The notes under the pieces: model-generated | What the model saw: only the letters and a program-made list of their open reading frames with translations | What the model was told of the DNA's origin: nothing | The model's database searches: none | Translations under genes and position numbers: made by a program | Part shown: positions 43,035-51,500 of the stretch, piece by piece | How positions within the stretch are numbered: the stretch's first letter is position 1 | Layout: each line of letters opens with the position of its first letter | From: Terriglobus aquaticus | GTDB lineage: Bacteria > Acidobacteriota > Terriglobia > Terriglobales > Acidobacteriaceae | Direction: 5' to 3' | Assembly (NCBI RefSeq): GCF_025685415.1 | Contig: NZ_JAGSYB010000001.1 | Coordinates: 806,001-870,000 of the forward strand | Length of the DNA: 64,000 bases

Positions 43035-43883
43035 ATGACCACGTTTCAGCACGCCACCGTTCATGGAGTCAGTGTCTTCTATCGCGAAGCAGGTTCCAAG
43101 GCTTCGCCAACGATCGTGCTGCTGCACGGCTTTCCTAGCTCGTCGCATATGTTCCGGGATCTCATTCCGCGGCTGACAGAAAGATTCCACGTCATCGCTC
43201 CCGACTACATTGGCTTTGGTTACAGCGATGCTCCTGCCGCAGACAGCTTCGAATACACCTTCGACAATCTCGCTGCCCATGTAGAGGAGCTGCTCTTCGG
43301 CGTGCTTGGGTTGAAGAAGTTCAGCATTTATGTGCAGGATTATGGCGCGCCTATCGGCTATCGAATCGCTTTCAAACATCAGGAGGCTATCGAAGGGGTC
43401 GTCGTACAGAACGGCAACGCCTATATCGAAGGCATCGGCGCAGCTTTTGACCCGATGAAGCCATTTTGGATCGACCGCAACGCGGAGACCGAAAAGCCAG
43501 TACGGGAGCTGCTCAAAAAAGAGACGACCATCTTCCAGTACACGCACGGCACAAAGGATTCGTCACGGATCAATCCTGACTCGTACACCATGGATCAGCT
43601 CTTCCTCGATCGTCCTGGTAACGACGCCGTCCAACTGGATCTGCTGCACGACTATCAATCGAACCTCGCGCTGTACGACGGGTGGCATGAGTTCTTCCGC
43701 AGCAAGCAGCCGAAGACTCTCATCGTCTGGGGCAAGAACGATCCCTTCTTCACGGTCGAAGGCGCGCAGGCCTATCTGCGCGATATTCCAAAGGCCGAGC
43801 TTCACCTGATCGATACCGGTCACTTCGCGCTGGAAGACTCGAGCGAGTTCATCGCAGAGCAGATCGTGAAGTTCTTCGCCTGA
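43035..43883 (+). CDS. Alpha/beta hydrolase (haloalkane dehalogenase / epoxide hydrolase-like)
   Basis: A 282-residue enzyme. It shows LLHGFPSSSHMFRDLIP (oxyanion region), YVQDYGAPIGYR (nucleophile Asp in the elbow), WGKNDPFFTVEGA (acid) and DTGHFALED (catalytic His). An Asp nucleophile in QDYG points to the dehalogenase/epoxide hydrolase branch, not esterases. The ATG at 43035 has GGAGGAA 7 nt upstream. It is the first gene of a plus-strand set with the next hydrolase (56 bp on) and the SDR gene. Confidence 0.88.
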   Translation: MTTFQHATVHGVSVFYREAGSKASPTIVLLHGFPSSSHMFRDLIPRLTERFHVIAPDYIGFGYSDAPAADSFEYTFDNLAAHVEELLFGVLGLKKFSIYVQDYGAPIGYRIAFKHQEAIEGVVVQNGNAYIEGIGAAFDPMKPFWIDRNAETEKPVRELLKKETTIFQYTHGTKDSSRINPDSYTMDQLFLDRPGNDAVQLDLLHDYQSNLALYDGWHEFFRSKQPKTLIVWGKNDPFFTVEGAQAYLRDIPKAELHLIDTGHFALEDSSEFIAEQIVKFFA

Positions 43884-43939
43884 TTTCGCAGAGCGAGAAT
43901 GGCAGTCTTTACGGCTCCATAACGAAGCACAGGAGAGGC

Positions 43940-44644
43940 ATGACCGCAATGAACTTCACAGAGAAGGCAACAGTTGTACTGGTTCACGGAGCCTGGGCTG
44001 ATGGTTCAAGCTGGCAGGCAATCATCCGTCCGCTCCAGGAGTGTGGCTTGAACGTAATTGCAGCGCCGATTCCGCTCACCTCCCTGAGTGACGATGCTGG
44101 CGCACTCAAGCGCACGATTGCAAGGACACAAGGTTCCGTCGTCGTCGTAGGACATGCCTACGCAGGTGCCGTCATTGCGACGGCGATCGATGAGCGCGTC
44201 AAGGCATTGGTATATATCGCGGCTCTGGCTCCGGACGAGGGAGAAACGGTCGCCGAGGTCTTCTACAAGGACGAGAGTCACCCAATGGCGCCTGAACTTG
44301 CTCCTGATGCAGACGGGTTTATCTGGATGCCTGACGAAGGATTTGCAAACGCTTTTGCACAGAACGCCACGCAGGAGCAGCTTGTAATCTCAAGGGCCGT
44401 GCAGCGTCCGATCGCCGTGAGGAGCATTCAGGAGGCAGCGCCAGCGCCGGCCTGGAAGTCGAAGCCAACGTGGTATCTGGTTGCTGAAGACGACCGGATG
44501 ATCAATCCGAAGACACAGCGCTTCATGGCAAGGCGCATGAACGCCACCGTGCGATCTCTCCTCGTGGATCACACACCGCTGCTCACCGCTCCTGACAGCG
44601 TCGTCGACATCATCCTCGAAGCCGCACGAGCAACGATCTCCTAA
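43940..44644 (+). CDS. Alpha/beta hydrolase-fold protein lacking the nucleophile Ser
   Basis: A 234-residue protein of the small EstC-like alpha/beta hydrolase family: VVLVHGAWADGSSWQAIIRPL, ALVYIAALAPDEGETVAEVF, WYLVAEDDRMINPKTQRFMA and VDHTPLLTAPD (His). The elbow, normally GHSYGG, reads GHAYAG, so the nucleophile Ser is Ala. It may be a non-hydrolytic binding protein or use another chemistry. AGGAG lies 5 nt before the ATG. Likely cotranscribed with its neighbours. Confidence 0.85.
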   Translation: MTAMNFTEKATVVLVHGAWADGSSWQAIIRPLQECGLNVIAAPIPLTSLSDDAGALKRTIARTQGSVVVVGHAYAGAVIATAIDERVKALVYIAALAPDEGETVAEVFYKDESHPMAPELAPDADGFIWMPDEGFANAFAQNATQEQLVISRAVQRPIAVRSIQEAAPAPAWKSKPTWYLVAEDDRMINPKTQRFMARRMNATVRSLLVDHTPLLTAPDSVVDIILEAARATIS

Positions 44645-44677
44645 AGGGAGCAAGGTACAGACGCACTGGAGGGGATC

Positions 44678-45451
44678 ATGAAGGATGTATCTGTAGCTAT
44701 CGTCACCGGAGCCAGCCAGGGTATTGGCCGCTCTACCGCTATCCGCCTAGCCCGTGACTTCTCCGCCGTGGTCCTTGCTGCGCGTAATGGCAGCGCGTTG
44801 GAAGAGGTGGCCGAAGCAGTCATGGCTGCCGGTGCTGAACCGCTCTCGTGTGCGCTCGATCTGAGTCAGGTAGAGGCGTCGGAGACGCTCGTTCGCAAGA
44901 CACTTGACCGCTTCGGCCGGATCGACGCACTCCTCAACATCGCCGGGGCCGTACCGCAAATCGACCTTTTCGAGATGACAGATGAACAATGGAGGGCCGG
45001 CATGGAATTGAAGCTGCACGGCGCGCGCCGGTTGACGATGCGCGCATGGAAGGCTCTGAAGGAGTCGCAGGGTTCCGTGGTGTTCATGTCTGGCAGCGCT
45101 GCCCTTGATCCCAAGCCGGCATTCGCGGCCGTTGCCTCCACCAACGCGGCGATCACCGCACTCGCAAAGGCCTTTGCCGAACAGGGCATTAAGGACGGAG
45201 TGCAGGTGAACAGCATCGTGCCTGGCGCCGTGATGACCGGGCGGAGGCGCTCTTTCCTTGAAAAATGGGCACCGGCTCACAACATGAGTATCGAAGAGGC
45301 AATGAAGAGATTTCCTGAAGAGGCAGGCATCGCCCGTTACGGTCAACCAGAGGAGATCGCGGAACTCCTAGGATTCATGGTCTCTCCCGCAGCGAAGTGG
45401 ATGACCGGTACGTCTGTTCGCATGGACGGTGGGGAAGTGAAAGGAATCTAA
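44678..45451 (+). CDS. Short-chain dehydrogenase/reductase family protein, altered active site
   Basis: A 257-residue Rossmann protein. The cofactor site is intact (VTGASQGIGRST, LNIAGAVP), and the conserved Ser is present (FMSGSAAL). The catalytic YxxxK is replaced: the aligned segment reads FAAVASTNAAI, with Val for Tyr and Asn for Lys. The rest is normal (VNSIVPGAVMTGRR, MDGGEVKGI). It is probably not a standard oxidoreductase. Last gene of the set, 33 bp after the previous one. Confidence 0.85.
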   Translation: MKDVSVAIVTGASQGIGRSTAIRLARDFSAVVLAARNGSALEEVAEAVMAAGAEPLSCALDLSQVEASETLVRKTLDRFGRIDALLNIAGAVPQIDLFEMTDEQWRAGMELKLHGARRLTMRAWKALKESQGSVVFMSGSAALDPKPAFAAVASTNAAITALAKAFAEQGIKDGVQVNSIVPGAVMTGRRRSFLEKWAPAHNMSIEEAMKRFPEEAGIARYGQPEEIAELLGFMVSPAAKWMTGTSVRMDGGEVKGI

Positions 45452-45795
45452 ACGTTGCCGCGCTTGTGTGCTGCGCGGGTTGATCTTGCCTCCGGTGGTG
45501 ACTGCCGTGGCGATCCCGAGCCAGGCAGAATCCTGGGCCCTTGCGGGGCTGCGCCGTTACGCATGGCCGCAACGCCAGAAGCTCGCCCGATGCTGTTTTG
45601 CCAAGCCGATATCAATCGAGCGAATTGCATGGAGATGGTTCACTCAAACCGCCGACTGCATGCTCCGCTTGGGCAGAGGCCACAGCGGCGGACCATCTGA
45701 TCAACGCCTTTGCGAACTCCTCCGACGGCTCAATGCGCAACTGGCCTCTTCCCGGCAATTGCGATTGAAGCTAAGCGCGATTCGGCGGCACAGAA
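45452..45795. other. Stretch without a supported gene
   Basis: Open frames exist on both strands, but none has a start signal, protein-like composition or recognisable motif. It may be decayed coding sequence. Confidence 0.4.
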
Positions 45796-46209
45796 TCACG
45801 TTCGAAGTACAGGCTGTCCTGTGCGCGGGTTTGTCAGTGTCACGTTCTCAAGGGCCTGGATGCGCCAGCCGTTGGGTAAGAGTCTCAGCACCGCGAGGAT
45901 CACGGTATCGACCGAATGCGGACCAGCCGGATGTGCTTTGCCAATGTTTAGACGACTCCAGCAGTGGAGCACTGCAGCATCATCGCCGAGAGCTATGGTC
46001 GAAATGACTTCATTCTGCATCGTGGAATCGCTATAGATCGTCTCGTGAATCGGCGCATGCAGGGCGACAATCTCCTGAACGCCACGTACGTAGTGTCCGA
46101 AGCGGTTGACGAAGCTAGCGTCCGCGCAAAAGAGCGCAGCAAGTGCGGTCATCTCGTGGCTGTTCCACGCCTCTTGGAACTGCTCAGCTATGTCCTCGGG
46201 TCGCTTCAT
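45796..46209 (-). CDS. SnoaL-like / SgcJ-EcaC family protein (NTF2 fold)
   Basis: A 137-residue protein of the DUF4440/SnoaL-like type: EDIAEQFQEAWNSHEMTALA, ALFCADASFVNRFGHYVRG, IHETIYSDSTMQNEV, WRIQALENVTL. NTF2-fold proteins bind small hydrophobic ligands or act as isomerases and hydrolases; the substrate here is unknown. AGGA lies 9 nt before the ATG at 46209. It is divergent from the ArsR operon. Confidence 0.8.
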   Translation of the reverse strand: MKRPEDIAEQFQEAWNSHEMTALAALFCADASFVNRFGHYVRGVQEIVALHAPIHETIYSDSTMQNEVISTIALGDDAAVLHCWSRLNIGKAHPAGPHSVDTVILAVLRLLPNGWRIQALENVTLTNPRTGQPVLRT

Positions 46210-46314
46210 CGCAGATCATCCTATTTCAGCCAAAGATTTACTGACGAGAAGCCGTCGTTCCAGGTCTGATCTGGCGGGAGGAGCGCATGCGGTCCTCTGG
46301 CTTCATGTCCTCGG

Positions 46315-46344
46315 TTGACGTATTCCTTAAAAGGAATATACAGT
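46315..46344 (+). promoter_or_regulatory. ArsR operon promoter with embedded operator
   Basis: -35 TTGACG (46315-46320) and -10 TATACA (46337-46342, 16-bp spacer) or TACAGT (46339-46344, 18-bp spacer, 7 nt before the ATG). A palindrome with 8-bp arms, TATTCCTT-AA-AAGGAATA (46321-46338), fills the spacer, which fits repression by the ArsR-type protein encoded next. Confidence 0.65.
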
Positions 46345-46351
46345 CTGATGC

Positions 46352-46729
46352 ATGTCGCGAGCAGCTCATCCGGCGGATGTTTTCAGTGCCATAGGCGAAC
46401 CGCGGCGGCGCGAGGTTATCGCGGTGCTCTCTGATGGCCGGGAACACGCCGTCAACGAAATCGTTCTTCGGATGGAAGTGGGCCAGCCTGCCGTGTCCAA
46501 ACATCTGGGTGCGCTACGCAAGGCGGGCGTGGTCACGATGGTTAAACGCGGACAGCATCGCATGTACCGCTTAGAGCCGAAGGGCCTGAAGCCTGTCCAC
46601 GACTGGGTAAAGGCCTTCGAACGCCACTGGACACAACAGATCGGCGACATCAAGCAGCGCGCGGAGCGCAAGGCGCTGGACCGACTTATTCGCCTTGACG
46701 ATGACGTGAATCGGCGAAAGGAGAACTGA
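46352..46729 (+). CDS. ArsR-type winged-helix regulator
   Basis: A 125-residue HTH protein: ADVFSAIGEPRRREVIAVLSDG, then VNEIVLRMEVGQPAVSKHLGALRKAGVV (recognition helix) and a wing KRGQHRMYRLEP. It has no metal-binding Cys, so it belongs to the group paired with SRPBCC proteins, not to metal sensors. It probably represses its own operon through the palindrome in the promoter. The stop overlaps the next ATG by one base (TGATGG). Confidence 0.9.
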   Translation: MSRAAHPADVFSAIGEPRRREVIAVLSDGREHAVNEIVLRMEVGQPAVSKHLGALRKAGVVTMVKRGQHRMYRLEPKGLKPVHDWVKAFERHWTQQIGDIKQRAERKALDRLIRLDDDVNRRKEN

Positions 46730-47181
46730 TGGCAGCCACTGTGAAGAAAGACGTACTGCAGGCCTTCGAGATCATCAAGGAGGAGGAGATTGCGGCACCG
46801 GTAGAGATCGTATTCGAGACCATTCTCGAACAGATGGGGCCCTTGAATCGGCTACCCAAGAAGCCGATGCCCATGGTTCTGGAGGCATGGCCCGGCGGAC
46901 GGTGGTTTCGCGATCTGGGCAACAACGCCGGCCACTTCTGGGCAGTCGTGCAGGCGATCAAGCCGCCTTCGCTGCTGGAACTCTCAGGGCCGCTGATCAT
47001 GTCGACTCCGGCGATGTCGAACCTTCAATACCGCCTCACGGAAGAGAACGGCGTGACCCATCTTCGATTCGTGCACCGGGCGATGGGCTGGTTGGGAGAG
47101 AGCGACCACGGCGTGAACGAAGGGTGGGCTTATCTGATGGAGTGCATTCACACGGCAGCGGTTGAAAGGGCGAGGCGATAG
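46729..47181 (+). CDS. SRPBCC/AHSA1-domain protein
   Basis: A 150-residue helix-grip protein: FEIIKEEEIAAPVEIVFETI, PMVLEAWPGGRWFRDLGN, ALL-type cavity strands such as PPSLLELSGPLIMS and NGVTHLRFVHRAMGWLGE. The fold binds hydrophobic ligands. Pairing with an ArsR gene one base away is common and suggests a ligand-linked stress response. It is translationally coupled to the regulator gene. Confidence 0.85.
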   Translation: MAATVKKDVLQAFEIIKEEEIAAPVEIVFETILEQMGPLNRLPKKPMPMVLEAWPGGRWFRDLGNNAGHFWAVVQAIKPPSLLELSGPLIMSTPAMSNLQYRLTEENGVTHLRFVHRAMGWLGESDHGVNEGWAYLMECIHTAAVERARR

Positions 47182-47183
47182 CA

Positions 47184-47330
47184 ATGTGTCCATTCTGCAT
47201 AGGAACAGCGGCGTGGGTCGCCGCAGGCGTGATCGCAAGTGGCGGGGCCTCTGCGCTTGCGGTCACAAGATTTTGGAAGAACAAATCACAAGCGTATGTG
47301 GGCGAGGAGAAGAATCATGTGGAGCAATGA
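47184..47330 (+). CDS. 48-residue CPFC membrane microprotein
   Basis: A short gene between the SRPBCC and DUF899 genes. The ATG at 47184 follows the SRPBCC stop at once. The protein starts MCPFCIGTAAW, has one hydrophobic helix (WVAAGVIASGGASALAVTRF) and a charged tail (KNKSQAYVGEEKNH). The CxxC at the extreme N-terminus could bind a metal or be redox active. Its stop overlaps the DUF899 start by 14 bp, as expected for real coupled genes. Function unknown; a partner role with DUF899 is inferred. Confidence 0.7.
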   Translation: MCPFCIGTAAWVAAGVIASGGASALAVTRFWKNKSQAYVGEEKNHVEQ

Positions 47331-48069
47331 ACAGATCGCTGCAATGAGCAAACCGGCTATTGTCTCCCGCGAAGAGTGGGACAAGGCTTGGCTCGAGATG
47401 CTGGGCAAAGAGAAGGAACATACGCGGGCACGCGACGCACTGGCTGCGGCACGCCGGCGGATGCCGTGGCTGGCGGTCGAGAAGGAATATGTCTTCGAAA
47501 GCGGCGACGGGAAGAAATCACTCCTTGATCTGTTTGAAGGCCGGCGTCAACTGATTGTCTACCGCGCTTTTTTCGATTCAGGTGTCTACGGATTCCCGGA
47601 TCATGCCTGTGTCGGCTGTTCGCTCGGCGCAGACCAGGTCTCGCATCTCTCGCACCTGCACGAACGCGACACTACGCTTGCTTACGCCTCTCGCGGTACA
47701 CAGGAACAGCTTGCCAACTTGAAGAACCGCATGGGCTGGCAACACATCCCGTGGTACACCATCGTCGATGACTTCGATAAGGATTTCGGCGTGGATGAAT
47801 GGCACGGCCACAACGTTTTCATTCGTGACGAGAACGACAAGATCTTTCGAACGTATTTCATCAATGTCCGGGGCGATGAAGCGATGGGCACCGTATGGAG
47901 CTACCTGGACGCAACCCCACTCGGACGGCAGGAGGATTGGGAAGACTCGCCGGCGGGCTACCCACAGACACCGCGCTACAAGTGGTGGCGCTGGCACGAC
48001 GCCTACGGGAATGAAGACCGCAAATGGTCGAAGGTGGTTGATGACGCCGCGACACGAAACCTGAGGTAA
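47317..48069 (+). CDS. DUF899 family thioredoxin-like protein
   Basis: A 250-residue protein: ALAAARRRMPWLAVEKEYVFE, then the thioredoxin-like core LLDLFEGRRQLIVYRAFF, HACVGCSLGADQVSHLSHLHERDTTL (CxxC) and WYTIVDDFDKDFG. Members are predicted redox proteins of unknown substrate. ATG 47317 has GGAGAAG 4-5 nt upstream; ATG 47347 is an alternative. It is the last gene of the ArsR operon. Confidence 0.87.
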   Translation: MWSNEQIAAMSKPAIVSREEWDKAWLEMLGKEKEHTRARDALAAARRRMPWLAVEKEYVFESGDGKKSLLDLFEGRRQLIVYRAFFDSGVYGFPDHACVGCSLGADQVSHLSHLHERDTTLAYASRGTQEQLANLKNRMGWQHIPWYTIVDDFDKDFGVDEWHGHNVFIRDENDKIFRTYFINVRGDEAMGTVWSYLDATPLGRQEDWEDSPAGYPQTPRYKWWRWHDAYGNEDRKWSKVVDDAATRNLR

Positions 48070-48571
48070 GGTGTTGCGGTGCTGCGGAACCGGCTTTGAC
48101 AAGCTGGCTGGTGTGCATGGGACTTCGGGATCAGCAGCGCCTCTGCATCTCACGAATCTTCGACATCGGCGACATTGCACGCGCGCCGTGCTCCTCGGAT
48201 CCCTGGCTGTCCGCCACTCCCTCGTCGACTAGCGGCGAAGAGCCCGGAATCCTGAAATCCATGAAGAGCGACGGTCTGGCGGGCGTCTATACAGCACCGT
48301 ACTCTTAGTTGCGCCTTGCTGCCGAGAGTCTGCGAGCCGTGACGCAGTGTGCGGATCAACCCGGGTCATTCCTTGTCGTATCCGCTGAGTCAGATCACCG
48401 CCGCGATCCACATCCAGTGAAGCGAAAGAATATCGCGACGGCTGAAACTTCTCACGTCAGATCGCGTCAGGTTAGCAAAGTACCCAAATCATCCTTTTGC
48501 AACATTCGCTGAAACCCGACCGGGTCTCAACGGGCGCGGCCGTCGTTTCAGTAACGATCGGAGCCACACGC
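48070..48571. other. Long non-coding stretch before the second receptor gene
   Basis: No supported gene. Near its end a hairpin (CTGAAAC at 48509-48515 with GTTTCAG at 48545-48551) lies 20 bp before the receptor ATG and could affect its translation. Confidence 0.4.
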
Positions 48572-51500
48572 ATGCCTCATTTCCGTTCCATCGTGTTCGC
48601 TGCCACGATGTCGCTGCCACTCTTCCTCAGTTCTGCATCCATCAACCCTCTCCTTGCACAAGAAACGACCGGCTCGCTCCAGGGCACGGTGCGTGATCCT
48701 TCCGGTGCGGTCGTTGCTCACGCGACGGTCACGGTCACCACCCCAACGCTGGTCGGAAGCAAGAGCGACACGACTGACAGCAAGGGCAACTACCACTTCG
48801 CGAACCTGCCTCCCGGCTCGTACACCATCACGGTCGATGCGCAGGGCTTCACCCAACTGAAGCAAACGGGATTGATGATCGAGGTAGGACGCAGCCCGTC
48901 GGTCGATCTGAAGCTCGGCATTGGGTCAGAAAACACGACCGTAGAGGTGACGACCGAAAGCCCGCAGATCGACACGACTTCTGTGACCACGCAGACGGTC
49001 GTCGGGGCAGACGTAATCCAGTACGTTCCGCGTGGCACCACCTTTCAGTCCGTTATCCAGTTCGCCCCGGCCGCTCGCAACGAACCGCTGATGGGCAACA
49101 CCACCACCAATGGCAGTGGCAGCGTTTCGCCCGGTAACGGCAGTAACGGCAGCCCCTACGGCTACTCCATTGCGGGCGGTTCCGATTCTGAAAACTCCTA
49201 CCTGGTCGAAGGCCAGGAAACCGCCAACCTGATTGGCGGCTACTCCCACACCAACGTTCCGTTCGACTTCATCCAGGAAGTTCAGGTGAAGACATCGGGC
49301 ATCGCGTCAGAGTACGGCGGCGCCATGGGTGGCGTGGTCAATGTGATCATGAAGAAGGGCAGCGCGCAGTTCCACGGCTCCGCCTTCATTCAGTACAACT
49401 CGTCCGGCCTGAATGGGTCGCCCAACCCCTCGCCACGCTACAACCCGCTTGACTCCGGCACGACGACCAACTGGCTGGGCAGCAGCGCGGGCTACCAGGG
49501 CTTTATCGATCCTGCCTACCAGAGCAACACGCCCGTCAAGCCAAAAACCAGCCTTGTCTTTCCCGGCTTCACGCTGGGCGGCCCCCTGGTTCCATTTAGT
49601 AGCACGCTTAAAGACAAGCTGTTCTTCTTTGTTGGCTTCAACCCCCAGCTCAGCCGGTACGCCATCCAGGTGAACTACGGACCCAGCAATGGCGGCCTGG
49701 TGCCGTTCAGCCAGAACCAGAACACCTACTACACCATTGCCCGCGTGGACGCACAGGCCACGAAACGCATCCGCGTGTTCGGCTCATGGCTCTACCAACT
49801 GCAGCGCGAGAACGGCGAGAACCTGCCTTCTCTGGATTCCAAGCAGGGCTACTTCAACGCCGCCACGGGATGCTTCGGTGCGGCTACCTCGGCAAGCAAT
49901 CCTTGCCTATCTACGGGCATTCCGCAATTCGCTAATGCGCACACGCTGGGCTACGTGGCACCCAACATCACGGTCAACACGGGTGCCGACATCACCGTTA
50001 CCAACAACATCGTGGCAACGTCGCACTTCGGCTATTACTTCGAGAATTATCACGACTTCGGCTTTCCCACGACGGGCGTGCTGAACTACTTCAACACCAA
50101 CGGCCTGGGCACGACCGATGCGACGGGCGCTCCGTTACCTGCTGCCTACCAACAATCGACCGGCTACTACAACGCTGCGCTTGACCAGAACTACACGCAG
50201 TACAACGCCAGCAAAGCTATCCAGTTCGATCAGGATGTTGCCTGGTTCAAGAGCGGCTGGGGCGGTAGCCACAACTTCAAGTTCGGCTATCAACTCACCC
50301 GCAATTCCAACACCTTGAACCAGCACTACAACGAACCGCTGGTGAACCTGTACGTCGGCAACTCCTCTGCCGCTCAGTACAGCCCGTCCAGCAGCACGGG
50401 CAACGCAAACTGCGCGGCCTACGTGGCTCTGTACGGCGCCTGCCAGGGCCGCTACGGCTATGTGTCGATCGAAGATTTCGGCACCCACGGATCAGCAACC
50501 AGCTACAACCACGGCCTGTACGCTCAGGACTCGTGGACCATCGCTCGTCGCCTCACGCTCGACTACGGCGTTCGCTTCGACAAGGAATACCTGCCTGGTG
50601 AAGCGCAGAACGCAACCTCAATCACCGGCGCCAATCTTTCCAAGCCGATCAACTTTAGCTGGACCGACAAGTTCGCTCCCCGCATTGGTGCTTCCTGGGA
50701 TGTAGCCGGCGACGGCAAGACGAAAATCTTCGGCGACTATGGCAAGTTCTACGACACGATGAAGCTGAATCTTGCGATCAGCTCCTTTGGCGGCCAGTAC
50801 TGGCAGAACTGCTACTTCGCCCTGGATACACCCAACCTCGGCAGCATCAATCCTGTGTTCAACAGCGCCAGCCGTTATTGCAGCGGTGCGGCTCCCAATA
50901 GCACCACCAACTTCGCTGGTGGGGCGACGCCCGCCGGTCTCACCTTTCTGGAGAGCCAGGACTTCCGCAGCTTTCCAACTACCTGCTCAACCTGCAGCGC
51001 GGTGCAGGAGGGTGTGGCTCCCGGCCTGAAGCCGTACCAGCAGCATGAAGCTGTGGTTGGCGTGGATCGTCAGCTCACCCGCACGCTTGCATTGGAAGTT
51101 CGCTACGATCGCCGCCGACTCGATCAGGCGATTGAGGACGCGTCGCTCGCATCTTCGGTTACCGGCAGCGAGACCTTCGTCGTCGTCAACCCTGGTCGTG
51201 GCGTGAATGCCAGCTACACCGGCTTCTGCCAATTCCTGTATGGCGCTGGCGCTGCAGACTGCACCTCCAGCAGCGGCCAGTACCCGCCGGACCAGCAGAT
51301 TCCAGCGGCGCGCAGTTATGACGGTGTCGAGTTCCGTTTGCAGAAGGCCGTGAGCAATCACTGGTCGGGCATGTTGTCCTACACGTACAGCTACTTCCGC
51401 GGCAACTACACCGGCCTCACCAGCTCTGACCTGGCAGACGGCGGCTCCGGCGGTCGTAACGCTCCCAACAACAGCCGTTCCTTTGATGAACCCTACTTCC

